Shown here piece by piece: positions 24,761 through 33,987 of a stretch of DNA of 64,000 nucleotides. The stretch lies in NCBI GenBank assembly GCA_045046885.1, contig JASFYX010000029.1:29586-93585 (forward strand), in the 5' to 3' direction. Made by a program: the position numbers and the translations under genes. The DNA is from CG1-02-35-72 sp045046885 (GTDB lineage: Bacteria > Bacteroidota > Bacteroidia > Flavobacteriales > Flavobacteriaceae). Numbering within the stretch: position 1 is the first letter of the stretch; every line of letters starts with the position of its first letter. Under the pieces are notes generated by a model. The model was not told the origin of the DNA, did no database searches, and was given only the letters and a program-made list of their open reading frames with translations.

Positions 24761-25447
24761 TTAAAATCCGTCAGAGATATGTATTAATTTAGCTTTGTCT
24801 AACAGTTTTATTTGTTTACCGTGAAGTTTAATAACACCATCGCGTTTAAACTCAGATAATAAACGAATGGCAGATTCTGTAGCAGTACCAATGGCATTGG
24901 CAATTTCTTCTCTTGTAAGTTTAACGGCGACAAATCCTTCATCATCTGTACCAAACATTTTTTCGAAATACAATAAGAATTCGGCTAAACGTTCTCTAAC
25001 ATTTTTTTGAGCCATAGTAGCAACAGTCATATTGGCTTTGTCTAGACTAGCGCAAAGTGATTTTGTTAATTCTAAAGAAAACTGTTTATTTCTAGCAAAT
25101 AAATCAAGCAATTCTTGTTTGGGAATAAAACACACTTCCATATCTTCTAAGGCTGTAACAGTTAATTTTGCACTACTGCTACTCAATATTGATTTATGCC
25201 CAACAATTTCGCCCTTTTTAATAAATCTAATTATCTGGTCTTTGCCATTTGGTGTTAATTTTGAAACCTTACATTCACCACTTTGTAAACAATAAACGCC
25301 GTTTAAAACACTACCTTCAACAAAAAGAGGTTGTCCTCTTTTAACGTGGAGTACATTTTTTTTATGATTCAAATTGGCAAGTTCATCTCTGTCTAGCGAT
25401 TTAAATGAATTGAGTTCTCTTATTAAACAGTGTTCGCAATCGGACAT
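24761..25447 (-). CDS. Crp/Fnr-family transcriptional regulator
   Basis: The 228-residue protein has an N-terminal cyclic-nucleotide-like beta barrel (about 30-120) and a C-terminal winged helix (about 150-220) with the recognition helix TREEIANAIGTATESAIRLL. The E and R of the Fnr E-xx-SR contact are kept, but the serine position reads isoleucine. Cysteines at 4 and 7 (CEHC), 53 and 59 could bind an Fe-S cluster as in FNR, although their spacing differs from E. coli FNR. It diverges from the copper ATPase that starts the cbb3 oxidase cluster, so oxygen-dependent control of that cluster is the natural hypothesis. No convincing TTGAT-N4-ATCAA palindrome was found between the genes. Confidence 0.9.
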   Translation of the reverse strand: MSDCEHCLIRELNSFKSLDRDELANLNHKKNVLHVKRGQPLFVEGSVLNGVYCLQSGECKVSKLTPNGKDQIIRFIKKGEIVGHKSILSSSSAKLTVTALEDMEVCFIPKQELLDLFARNKQFSLELTKSLCASLDKANMTVATMAQKNVRERLAEFLLYFEKMFGTDDEGFVAVKLTREEIANAIGTATESAIRLLSEFKRDGVIKLHGKQIKLLDKAKLIHISDGF

Positions 25448-25554
25448 ATCTTTTTAACTTTTTTAGGAGGAGCAAATATACAAAAACTGTAGTTTATTAA
25501 TGTGACCTTTGTTATATAAAAAATGTTGAGATTTGCAATATTAAAAAACTAGAA

Positions 25555-27936
25555 ATGTCTAAAGAGCCTTGTTATCATTGTGGTTTAACATGTAATACTT
25601 CTCAATTTAAAATTGAGGATAAATATTTTTGTTGTAACGGATGTAAGACTGTTTATGAAATATTGAATCAGAATGAATTAGAATGTTATTACGATTTAAC
25701 TTCAACACCAGGTAACATCCCAAAAGAAATTAAAGGAAAATACAATTATCTAGACAACCAAGAAATCAGTTCTAAATTATTAGAATTTAATGATGGTAAA
25801 ACGGCTGTTATAAATTTTAATATACCTAGTATTCATTGTAGCTCTTGTATATGGGTTCTAGAAAATCTACATAAACTCAATCGAAATATAAAGAATACAC
25901 TCGTTAATTTTCCTAAAAAAACGGTTCGAATCACTTTTGCAATTAAAAATATTAGCTTAAAAGAAGTCGTAGAGCTTATGACTTCTATAGGTTATGAGCC
26001 TTATATTAGTTTAGAAGACGCGTCGTCTGGTAAGAAAAAGCATAATAGACGCCTGACTTATCAAGTAGCTGTAGCTGGATTTTCTTTTGGTAATATTATG
26101 TTGATGTCTTTGCCAGAATACTTTCAAATGGACGAGTATTGGCTAAACCTTTACAAACCTTTTTTTAGAGGGCTGATGTTGGCTTTGGCTATACCTGTAA
26201 TATTGTATTCGGCTCAAGATTATTTTATATCTGCTTATAAAGGTTTAAAACACAAAATATTAAATATTGACGTGCCTATTGCCTTAGGAATTAGTGTGCT
26301 TTTTATAAGAAGTAGTTACGATATTATTTTAAATATAGGTCAAGGCTATTTTGACAGCCTTGCCGGGTTGGTTTTCTTTCTCCTTTTAGGGAAAATATTC
26401 CAACAACAGACTTACAATTTTTTATCTTTTGAGCGCGATTATAAATCGTATTTTCCTATTGCTGTTACAAAAATTGATTCCGACAGAAAAGAACACAACA
26501 TTCCGGTTTACGATGTTAAAAAAGGTGATAGACTCTTAATAAGGCATCAAGAATTAGTGCCAGTAGATGGTATTCTAATAAAAGGCAGTGCACAACTTGA
26601 TTACAGTTTTGTTACAGGAGAATCGGCACCTGTTGAGAAAATTTCTGGCGATAAAATATTTGCAGGAGGCAAACAATTAAGGGGTAATTTTGAAATGGAT
26701 GTTTTAGAAACGGTATCGCAAAGTTATTTAACACAGTTGTGGAGTAATGAGGCTTTTACAAAAAAAAGAAACCACAGTATAAAATCGTTAACTGATGCTA
26801 TTAGTAAAAAATTTACAATTATAATTCTTTCAATTGCTGTGATTTCTTCAGTAATTTGGTATAATATTAATCCAACAGAAGCTTTTAATGTATTTACAGC
26901 TGTTTTAATAATAGCATGTCCTTGCGCATTGGCTTTAGCGGCTCCTTTTGCCATGGGTAATATGTTGCGCATATTTGGAAATACTAAATTCTATCTTAAA
27001 AATGCCGGAATAATAGAATCCTTATCGAAAGTAGATACTTTGGTTTTTGATAAAACAGGGACTTTAACAACCAAAGAGTCAAAGATAAACTACAGCGGTG
27101 AGGATTTATCAGAAATTGAAAAGCAATATGTAAAATCACTTTTAAGACATTCTAATCATACATTGAGTAGGAAGTTATACAATTTTTTAAATGCCGATTC
27201 TAAATTTGAAGTTATTAATTTTAATGAAGATGTAGGAAAGGGTATCTCTGGTAAAATAGAGAATACATTGGTTAAAATAGGCTCGGCAACATTTGTAAAT
27301 GCTAAAGAAAAAAGTTCTGTATTACAGACCAGTATTTGGATTAAAATAGGTGTAGCGGTAAAAGGTTCTTTTACTTTTGAGAGTACTTATAGAGAAGATT
27401 TATCAAAAATGTTTAATGCTTTAAAAGAAAAATATAATTTAATTGTTTTATCTGGCGATAATGACGGAGAGAAAGAAAGGTTGAGTAAGTTATTACCTGT
27501 TGATGTCAACTACTATTTTAATCAGAAACCACAACAAAAACTAGATTTTATAAAAAACCTGCAATCTCAAGGTAAAAATGTTATGATGATTGGCGATGGT
27601 CTTAACGATGCGGGTGCCTTAGCGCAGAGTAATGTAGGTATGGCTGTGTCTGAAGATATCAATATTTTTTCACCTGCTTGCGACGGCATTATAGCTGCAG
27701 AGAAATTTAGAATCATTCCAAATTACTTAAAATCGGCAAAACACACACTTTTACTTATTAAAATAAGTTTTGCTATATCGTTTATTTACAATATCTTAGG
27801 AATGTTTTTTGCAGTACGGGGAGAATTATCGCCCATTTTGGCAGCTATACTAATGCCCATAAGTTCTATATCTGTAGTCCTTTTTGTAACAATTGGTACA
27901 AATATTTTGTTTAGAAAAGATGATATTTGTCAGTAA
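25555..27936 (+). CDS. ccoI: Copper-translocating P1B ATPase for cbb3 oxidase assembly (CcoI/FixI)
   Basis: The 793-residue P-type ATPase supplies copper for cytochrome cbb3 maturation. An N-terminal cysteine-rich metal-binding module (C6, C9, C13, C26, C27, C30) precedes an HMA domain with IHCSSC (93-98). The transmembrane metal site is CPC at 455-457 (IIACPCALALA), the phosphorylation site D499 (DKTGTLT), and the hinge GDGLNDAGALA lies near 681. Position directly upstream of ccoS and ccoNO supports the CcoI assignment over a general copper exporter. It diverges from the Crp/Fnr regulator. Confidence 0.93.
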   Translation: MSKEPCYHCGLTCNTSQFKIEDKYFCCNGCKTVYEILNQNELECYYDLTSTPGNIPKEIKGKYNYLDNQEISSKLLEFNDGKTAVINFNIPSIHCSSCIWVLENLHKLNRNIKNTLVNFPKKTVRITFAIKNISLKEVVELMTSIGYEPYISLEDASSGKKKHNRRLTYQVAVAGFSFGNIMLMSLPEYFQMDEYWLNLYKPFFRGLMLALAIPVILYSAQDYFISAYKGLKHKILNIDVPIALGISVLFIRSSYDIILNIGQGYFDSLAGLVFFLLLGKIFQQQTYNFLSFERDYKSYFPIAVTKIDSDRKEHNIPVYDVKKGDRLLIRHQELVPVDGILIKGSAQLDYSFVTGESAPVEKISGDKIFAGGKQLRGNFEMDVLETVSQSYLTQLWSNEAFTKKRNHSIKSLTDAISKKFTIIILSIAVISSVIWYNINPTEAFNVFTAVLIIACPCALALAAPFAMGNMLRIFGNTKFYLKNAGIIESLSKVDTLVFDKTGTLTTKESKINYSGEDLSEIEKQYVKSLLRHSNHTLSRKLYNFLNADSKFEVINFNEDVGKGISGKIENTLVKIGSATFVNAKEKSSVLQTSIWIKIGVAVKGSFTFESTYREDLSKMFNALKEKYNLIVLSGDNDGEKERLSKLLPVDVNYYFNQKPQQKLDFIKNLQSQGKNVMMIGDGLNDAGALAQSNVGMAVSEDINIFSPACDGIIAAEKFRIIPNYLKSAKHTLLLIKISFAISFIYNILGMFFAVRGELSPILAAILMPISSISVVLFVTIGTNILFRKDDICQ

Positions 27937-27996
27937 ATTAGTATTTTGCATACTGTATTTTTACAAACAATTAACTAAAAATCAAAATAGCAACCT

Positions 27997-28179
27997 ATGG
28001 GTGTTGTTTATATAATGATACTGGTAAGTTTATTAATAGCCTTACTTTTCTTTTTCTTGTTTATTGCCTCTGTTAAATCGGGTCAATATGACGATACCTA
28101 TACACCTTCTGTACGTATGCTTTTTGATGATGAAATAGTTGTAGAAAAAAAATCAGAAAAATCAAAATCAACAAATTAA
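27997..28179 (+). CDS. ccoS: cbb3-type oxidase assembly protein CcoS
   Basis: A 60-residue protein with one membrane helix at the N-terminus (about 2-26, VVYIMILVSLLIALLFFFLFI), then the CcoS-like GQYDDTYTPSVRMLFDDE. CcoS is needed for cofactor insertion (haem b and copper) into CcoN. It lies 60 bases after ccoI and 31 bases before ccoNO. Confidence 0.93.
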   Translation: MGVVYIMILVSLLIALLFFFLFIASVKSGQYDDTYTPSVRMLFDDEIVVEKKSEKSKSTN

Positions 28180-28210
28180 ATATTAACTAACTTAATTATT
28201 AACTATTAGT

Positions 28211-30361
28211 ATGGAAAAAGAACAGTTTTATTACGATAACAAAATTGTTAGATTATTCTTGTATGCCACTATAATTTGGGGTGTTGTAGGAATGCTTGTC
28301 GGTTTAATGGTAGCATTCTTATTTATATTTCCAAATTATATGGAAGGGATTCCTTGGTTGAGTTTTGGTCGTTTGCGTCCATTACATACCAATGCCGCCA
28401 TTTTTGCATTTGTAGGTAATGGCTTCTTTTTAGGAATGTATTATTCAATGCAACGCTTACTTAAAACACGTATGTTTAGCGATGTTTTAAGTAAAGTTCA
28501 TTTTTGGGGATGGCAAACAATAATTGTAGCCGCTGCCATAACATTGCCTTTAGGATTTACATCATCTAAAGAATATGCCGAACTTGAATGGCCTATAGAT
28601 ATTGCCATAACCATTATTTGGGTTGTGATGGGTATCAATATGATTGGGACTATCTTAAAACGACGTCAACGTCATATATATGTAGCCATTTGGTTTTATA
28701 TAGCAACCTTTGTAACGGTTGCTGTTTTACATATTTTTAATAATCTTGAAATGCCTGTAACAGCCTTTAAAAGCTATTCTGTTTATGCAGGTGTACAAGA
28801 TGCAATGGTACAATGGTGGTACGGTCATAATGCTGTGGCTTTTTTCTTAACAACACCTATATTAGGCTTGATGTACTATTTTGTACCCAAAGCGGCTAAT
28901 AGGCCAGTTTACTCATACAGGCTGTCAATAGTGCATTTTTGGTCTTTAATATTTATTTATATTTGGGCAGGACCACATCATTTATTATATACAGCTTTAC
29001 CGGAATGGGCTCAAAATTTAGGAACTGTATTCTCTATTATGCTTATTTTCCCATCTTGGGGAGGTATGATTAATGGTTTGCTTACGCTTCGCGGTGCTTG
29101 GGATAAAGTAAGAGAAGACCCTATCTTAAAATTCTTTGTTGTGGCCATTACTGGTTATGGCATGAGTACTTTTGAAGGCCCAATGTTATCCTTTAAAAAT
29201 GTAAATGCTATTGGCCATTATACAGATTGGATTATTGCCCATGTTCATATTGGTACGCTAGCCTGGAATGGTTTTATGATATCGGGTATGTTGTACTGGT
29301 TGGTTCAAAAATTATGGAAAACCGAATTGTTTTCTAAAAAATTAGCCAATGCCCATTTCTGGATAGGTACTATAGGTATCTTGTTTTATACCATTCCGCT
29401 TTACGTTGCCGGATTTACACAGGCCAGTATGTGGAAAGAGTTTAACCCAGATGGTACTTTAGTATATGGTAACTTTTTAGAAACAGTTACTAAAATTATA
29501 CCTATGTATATGATGCGCGCCTTTGGGGGGACTTTATATTTAACAGGGTTTATTTTATTAGCAGTTAATATATTTAAAACTATAAAAATAGGCAGTTTTA
29601 TTAATGATGAGCTAGCCGAAGCAGTACCGCTTAAACCTATTGCTTCTGGTCGTTTGGCTGGAGAAGGTTTTCACTCTTGGTTAGAGCGTAAAACAGTATT
29701 ATTTACAATTTTAACAACTGTTGCCATTTTAATTGGAGGAGCTGTGGAAATTGTGCCCTTATTGGTAGTGCCATCTAACATACCCACTATTTCTAGTGTT
29801 AAACCTTATACACCATTAGAATTAGAAGGTCGTGATATCTATATAAGAGAAGGTTGTAACAACTGTCATTCGCAAATGATTAGACCTTTCCGTTCTGAAG
29901 TAGAACGTTATGGCGAGTACTCTAAAGCAGGCGAGTTTGTTTATGACCATCCATTCTTGTGGGGGTCTAGAAGAACAGGTCCAGATTTACATCGTATAGG
30001 TCAAAAATACAACGATAATTGGCATTTTAATCATATGATAGATCCTAGATCAACATCTCCGGGCTCTATAATGCCACGTTATCCTTGGTTGGTTAAAAAT
30101 GATTTAGACATTTCTGCTACTACAGCCAAAATGGAAGCTATGGTTAAATTAGGTGTTCCTTATACCCAATTTGAAATAGATAAAGCTTTGTATTTATTAA
30201 AAAATCAAGCGGCAGCTATAGAAAATAATTTAAGTCAAGACCCTGAGTTTAAAAAAGCTTATGGCTCTAGTAATATAAAAGACAAAGAAATAGTAGCCTT
30301 AATTGCCTATTTACAACGTCTTGGTACAGATATTAAAGCCAATAAAACAGCATCAAATTAA
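28211..30361 (+). CDS. ccoNO: cbb3-type cytochrome c oxidase, fused subunits I and II (CcoNO)
   Basis: The 716-residue fusion joins the catalytic subunit CcoN (about 1-490, around a dozen helices) to the monohaem cytochrome CcoO (about 520-716). In CcoN, haem/copper histidines are visible in LHTNAAIFAF, WWYGHNAVAFF, AGPHHLLY and IIAHVHIGTLAWNG. In CcoO, the haem c site is CNNCH (549-553), with axial methionine probably in SIMPRYPWL (near 620). The enzyme reduces O2 at the inner membrane with high affinity. The N-O fusion is common in Bacteroidota. ccoQ starts 3 bases later. Confidence 0.96.
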   Translation: MEKEQFYYDNKIVRLFLYATIIWGVVGMLVGLMVAFLFIFPNYMEGIPWLSFGRLRPLHTNAAIFAFVGNGFFLGMYYSMQRLLKTRMFSDVLSKVHFWGWQTIIVAAAITLPLGFTSSKEYAELEWPIDIAITIIWVVMGINMIGTILKRRQRHIYVAIWFYIATFVTVAVLHIFNNLEMPVTAFKSYSVYAGVQDAMVQWWYGHNAVAFFLTTPILGLMYYFVPKAANRPVYSYRLSIVHFWSLIFIYIWAGPHHLLYTALPEWAQNLGTVFSIMLIFPSWGGMINGLLTLRGAWDKVREDPILKFFVVAITGYGMSTFEGPMLSFKNVNAIGHYTDWIIAHVHIGTLAWNGFMISGMLYWLVQKLWKTELFSKKLANAHFWIGTIGILFYTIPLYVAGFTQASMWKEFNPDGTLVYGNFLETVTKIIPMYMMRAFGGTLYLTGFILLAVNIFKTIKIGSFINDELAEAVPLKPIASGRLAGEGFHSWLERKTVLFTILTTVAILIGGAVEIVPLLVVPSNIPTISSVKPYTPLELEGRDIYIREGCNNCHSQMIRPFRSEVERYGEYSKAGEFVYDHPFLWGSRRTGPDLHRIGQKYNDNWHFNHMIDPRSTSPGSIMPRYPWLVKNDLDISATTAKMEAMVKLGVPYTQFEIDKALYLLKNQAAAIENNLSQDPEFKKAYGSSNIKDKEIVALIAYLQRLGTDIKANKTASN

Positions 30362-30363
30362 TT

Positions 30364-30537
30364 ATGATACGATTTGCTAAACACTATTTTGAAGGTATAG
30401 GAGGTATAGAAATATATCCCATAATATCACTATTACTCTTTTTTACGGTATTTATTACTATGGTAGTTATAGTAACTAGAATACCTAAAAAAAGTATAAA
30501 AGAACACAGCGAAATTCCGTTAGACTCAAAAAATTAG
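30364..30537 (+). CDS. ccoQ: CcoQ-like small subunit of cbb3 oxidase
   Basis: A 57-residue protein, starting MIRFAKHYFEGIGGIEIYP, with one hydrophobic helix (about 19-38, IISLLLFFTVFITMVVIVTR) and a polar tail ending SKN before TAG at 30535-30537. Position between ccoNO (3-base gap) and ccoP (4-base gap) and the single-helix design identify CcoQ, which stabilises the complex. Its sequence is too short for family recognition alone, so confidence comes from context. Confidence 0.85.
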   Translation: MIRFAKHYFEGIGGIEIYPIISLLLFFTVFITMVVIVTRIPKKSIKEHSEIPLDSKN

Positions 30538-30541
30538 AAAC

Positions 30542-31180
30542 ATGACAACTCAAAATAAACAATCATTATATACTAGAATAATAAAGTCGTTAACCAAAGC
30601 CAATGAGTTAGGTCAAGAAGATTTGGTTATGACAGACCATAACTATGATGGTATAAGAGAATTAGATAATGTATTGCCCCCTTGGTGGTTATACGGATTT
30701 TATATAACTATAATTATAGGCATTTTTTACTATTTTCAAGTCTTTACAAATTCAGAAGAGTACAGTCAAGAAAAAGAATTTGCAACAGAAGTAGCCAATG
30801 GTAAAAAAGAAGTAGAAGCTTATAAAAAAGCACATCCCGAATTATTTAAAGTAGATGTGGTTTTATTTACCGATGCCGATAATTTGTCAGCAGGTAAAAC
30901 GATTTTCGAAACAAACTGTGTTGCTTGCCATATGGCAGATGGCGGGGGAGGAATAGGTCCTAACCTTACAGACGACCATTGGATTTTAGGCGGTGGCATA
31001 GATAAAATATATCATACTATATCAGAAGGAGGACGCCCGGGTAAAGGGATGATTGCTTGGAAGGCGGCTTTAAAACCTTTACAAAGACAGCAAGTTGCTA
31101 GTTTTGTAATATCGTTGCAAGGCTCTAAACCAGCTAATCCTAAAGCGCCTCAAGGCGATATAGTATGGACAAAACAGTAG
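30542..31180 (+). CDS. ccoP: cbb3-type cytochrome c oxidase subunit III (CcoP), one visible haem site
   Basis: The 212-residue protein has the CcoP N-terminal part with NVLPPWWLYGFYITIIIG (about 47-64) as membrane helix, a charged linker, and one cytochrome c domain with haem motif CVACH (126-130), then GGIGPNLTDDHWILGGG. Proteobacterial CcoP has two CxxCH motifs and about 300 residues. Here only one is present, so the electron path is shorter or relies on another cytochrome. It is the last structural subunit before a 164-base gap and ccoG. Confidence 0.93.
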   Translation: MTTQNKQSLYTRIIKSLTKANELGQEDLVMTDHNYDGIRELDNVLPPWWLYGFYITIIIGIFYYFQVFTNSEEYSQEKEFATEVANGKKEVEAYKKAHPELFKVDVVLFTDADNLSAGKTIFETNCVACHMADGGGGIGPNLTDDHWILGGGIDKIYHTISEGGRPGKGMIAWKAALKPLQRQQVASFVISLQGSKPANPKAPQGDIVWTKQ

Positions 31181-31294
31181 TGTATTTTCGTCCTGAAAAT
31201 GCGCTAATGTGTTTTTGATTTTTTTAGTTAGTAGTAGGAAAGGCTACTTTAAGGTTTTGTGATGTAAGTGTCATAACAAATTAATAATCTGTTG

Positions 31295-31302
31295 TACATT
31301 TG
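31295..31302 (+). promoter_or_regulatory. Candidate -7 element ahead of ccoG
   Basis: TACATTTG fits TAnnTTTG, 42 bases before the ccoG ATG, suggesting a second promoter inside the oxidase cluster. Upstream, TGTGATGTAAGTGTCA (31257-31272 region) looks vaguely Crp-like, but the half-site spacing is wrong. Confidence 0.45.
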
Positions 31303-31344
31303 TAACCAAAATTTTAGGTAGCCTTTTTTCAATTTAATTTTCTC

Positions 31345-32760
31345 ATGACAAATCAAGATAAAGAAGTATTTAGAGATTCCATTGGTACTATTAGAGATGA
31401 TGGTGCACGTAATTTCTTACATCCCAAAAAACCAAAAGGCATTTTTTATAAATATCGCAGTATAGTAAGCTGGCTATTATTAGCTATTTTAGTAAGTGCC
31501 CCATTTATAAAGATAAATGGTAATCAGTTTTTATTGTTTAATGTATTAAAAGGTAAATACAGTATTTTTGGACAACCTTTTTGGCCTCAAGATTTTTATC
31601 TTTTGGTTTTATCTTTACTTATTGGCATTGTTTTTATTATTTTGTTTACCGTCATATTTGGGCGCATATTTTGCGGATGGATGTGTCCGCAAACCATTTT
31701 TCTCGAAATGGTTTTCCGTAAAATAGAATATCTTATTGAAGGCGATAGAAGTAAACAAATAAAACTTAAAAAACAGGCTTGGAATACCGAAAAAATTCTT
31801 AAAAAAGGAACTAAATGGCTCATATTCTTAATTTTATCATTCGGAATAGCCAATGTGTTTCTAGCTTATTTTATAGGAAGTGATGTCCTGTTAAAATACA
31901 TTAGCGAAGGCCCGGCTAACCATATTGATACACTCATTAAGCTAGGTGTATTTTCAATGGTTTTCTTTTTTGTGTTTTCTTGGTTTAGAGAACAAGTGTG
32001 CATCATTGCATGTCCTTATGGGCGTTTACAAGGCGTTTTGTTAGACGACAATTCTGTTGTGGTAGCTTACGATTATAAACGTGGTGAGAGTACTATCGGT
32101 CGGTCTAAAATCCGTAAAGGTGAAGATAGAAATGAAAAAGGTTATGGCGATTGTATAGACTGTAAACAATGTGTACAAGTATGTCCGACGGGTATTGATA
32201 TTCGTAACGGAACACAGCTAGAATGTGTTAATTGTACGGCTTGTATAGATGCTTGTGATGCTATGATGGATAAGGTAGGTTACGATAGAGGATTGGTGAG
32301 ATATGCCTCTGAAAACAATATAGCTAAGGGAGAAAATTTTAAATTTGATGCAAGAATTAAAGGATATACAGTTGTTTTAACTTTAATGGTTATTGCACTT
32401 GTAACACTCTTGTTTTTACGAAGTGATATTGAAGCGACAGTATTGAGATTGCCAGGGCAAATGTTTACAACAACAGAAACAACTGTTACAAATGTATATA
32501 CAATTACTTTGGTAAATAAAACGCTTGATGAATTTAAAGACTTACAAATAAAATTATTATCTCAAAAGGGTGAAATTAAAGTAGTTGGAACAAAATTGTC
32601 TCTTGCTAAAGAAAGTTTAAAAGAAGGGACACTCTTTATTACCATCGCTAAAAAAGATTTAACATCGTCTAAAGTTAAACTCAAAATAGGGGTTTATCAA
32701 GGCGATAAATTGGTGGAAACAACAACAACTAATTTTCCATCACCGCTAATTATAAAGTAA
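31345..32760 (+). CDS. ccoG: cbb3 oxidase assembly ferredoxin-like protein CcoG (RdxA/FixG)
   Basis: The 471-residue membrane protein is a copper(II) reductase used in cbb3 assembly in other bacteria. It has several helices (about 38-55, 85-110, 155-180, 200-220, 340-358), the cysteines FCGWMCPQ (near 110), CIIACPYGR (near 218), and two 4Fe-4S ferredoxin motifs CIDCKQCVQVCPTGID and CVNCTACIDACD (near 272-312). A periplasmic Ig-like C-terminus (about 370-471) follows. It precedes ccoH by 3 bases. All motifs appear intact. Confidence 0.95.
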   Translation: MTNQDKEVFRDSIGTIRDDGARNFLHPKKPKGIFYKYRSIVSWLLLAILVSAPFIKINGNQFLLFNVLKGKYSIFGQPFWPQDFYLLVLSLLIGIVFIILFTVIFGRIFCGWMCPQTIFLEMVFRKIEYLIEGDRSKQIKLKKQAWNTEKILKKGTKWLIFLILSFGIANVFLAYFIGSDVLLKYISEGPANHIDTLIKLGVFSMVFFFVFSWFREQVCIIACPYGRLQGVLLDDNSVVVAYDYKRGESTIGRSKIRKGEDRNEKGYGDCIDCKQCVQVCPTGIDIRNGTQLECVNCTACIDACDAMMDKVGYDRGLVRYASENNIAKGENFKFDARIKGYTVVLTLMVIALVTLLFLRSDIEATVLRLPGQMFTTTETTVTNVYTITLVNKTLDEFKDLQIKLLSQKGEIKVVGTKLSLAKESLKEGTLFITIAKKDLTSSKVKLKIGVYQGDKLVETTTTNFPSPLIIK

Positions 32761-32763
32761 GAA

Positions 32764-33216
32764 ATGAAAATTAAAATAAATTGGGGTTGGGGTCTCGTCA
32801 TAGCAATGGCACTTTTTATGGCATTTATTTTGCAATATGTGTATCGTGTATCTGTGTATGATAAATACGAGCATCATTTAGTTGCAGAAGACTATTATAA
32901 AGACGAACTCAACTACCAAAAGGAAATTGATAGAGAAGAAAATGCCAATAAATTGATTGAAAATGTCAAGATACTTAAAACAAATGAGGGCTTGAAAATT
33001 ATTTTTCCTAAAGAATTTGAATTTGATAAAGTGAGCGGCGTGATAAAACTTTTACGACCCTCTAATTATAAATTAGATCTTAAAAAAGATTTAAAACTCA
33101 GTTCAAATACCTTTCTAATTTTAGATGATGAATTGGCTACAGGAAAGTATATAGTTTCTGTAAATTGGACGTATAACGAAAAAAAGTATCTTTATAAAAC
33201 ATCATTGTATTATTAA
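32764..33216 (+). CDS. ccoH: FixH/CcoH family protein
   Basis: The 150-residue protein has one N-terminal membrane helix (about 9-27, GLVIAMALFMAFILQYVYRV) and a small periplasmic beta domain. The segment HLVAEDYYKDELNYQKEIDR (36-55) is characteristic of FixH. CcoH stabilises the assembling cbb3 complex. Gaps of 3 bases on each side place it in one transcript with ccoG and the TauE/SafE-like gene. Confidence 0.92.
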   Translation: MKIKINWGWGLVIAMALFMAFILQYVYRVSVYDKYEHHLVAEDYYKDELNYQKEIDREENANKLIENVKILKTNEGLKIIFPKEFEFDKVSGVIKLLRPSNYKLDLKKDLKLSSNTFLILDDELATGKYIVSVNWTYNEKKYLYKTSLYY

Positions 33217-33219
33217 ATA

Positions 33220-33987
33220 ATGCTTTACACAGCACTTGTTTTAGGTTTATTAGGAAGCTTCCATTGTTTAGGCATGTGTGGACCAATAGCTTTTGTTTTA
33301 CCTTTAAATAGAGATAATAAAATTAAGGCATTTTTACAAACATTTTTATACCATCTAGGCAGAATTATAAGTTATGCACTAATTGGCTTACTCTTCGGTC
33401 TATTAGGTAAGGGGCTTTATTTAAGTGGGTTACAACAAAATTTATCTATTGTAATTGGTGTTTTAATGATTCTTGTTGTTATGGTGCCAGCTTCATTTTT
33501 TAATAAATTTAACCTTACAAAACCTCTTTACTTTGCCGTTGGAAAAGTGAAATCTAATTTGGGTATTTATCTTAAAAAATCATCCTTAAAAGCCTTTTTT
33601 GTAATTGGTTTTTTAAATGGATTCTTACCTTGCGGATTGGTATATATGTCACTCTTTGCAGCTATTTCTACAGGGTCAAGTATTAACGGTGCATTGTATA
33701 TGGCTTTATTCGGTTTAGGAACGGTTCCTATGATGACAGCTGCTTTGTTGTTTGGGAATTTTATAAAATTGTCAATCAGGAATAAAATTCAAAAAGCAAT
33801 TCCTATCTTTGTAGTCATAATAGGATTACTATTTATTTTAAGGGGATTGGGGTTAGGGATTAAATATCTCTCACCACCCAATCATAAATTAAAAATACCC
33901 TCAAAACCAATGATAATGAATGGTACTTCTAGTTTGTACGACTATAAAGTTATCTATGGAAAATCACAATCAAAAAATAACGGCTGA
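33220..33987 (+). CDS. TauE/SafE-like (DsbD-type) membrane protein of the cbb3 cluster
   Basis: A 255-residue protein with about six membrane helices. Helix 1 contains SFHCLGMCGPIAF (about 12-24) and a later helix contains FLPCGLVY (about 140-147). Paired cysteine/CGP signatures of this type occur in DsbD/CcdA-like and copper-handling transporters that accompany FixI/CcoI. It probably handles copper or reducing equivalents during oxidase assembly. The sulfite exporter name commonly attached to the family is unsupported here. The next gene's likely start lies 32 bases inside its 3' end. Confidence 0.85.
   Translation: MLYTALVLGLLGSFHCLGMCGPIAFVLPLNRDNKIKAFLQTFLYHLGRIISYALIGLLFGLLGKGLYLSGLQQNLSIVIGVLMILVVMVPASFFNKFNLTKPLYFAVGKVKSNLGIYLKKSSLKAFFVIGFLNGFLPCGLVYMSLFAAISTGSSINGALYMALFGLGTVPMMTAALLFGNFIKLSIRNKIQKAIPIFVVIIGLLFILRGLGLGIKYLSPPNHKLKIPSKPMIMNGTSSLYDYKVIYGKSQSKNNG

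Noticed and set aside
31253..31275. Possible Crp/Fnr site TGTGATGTAAGTGTCA ahead of ccoG
   Set aside because: The half sites TGA and TCA are 8 apart instead of 6 and the second half does not match TCACA. Not strong enough to call.
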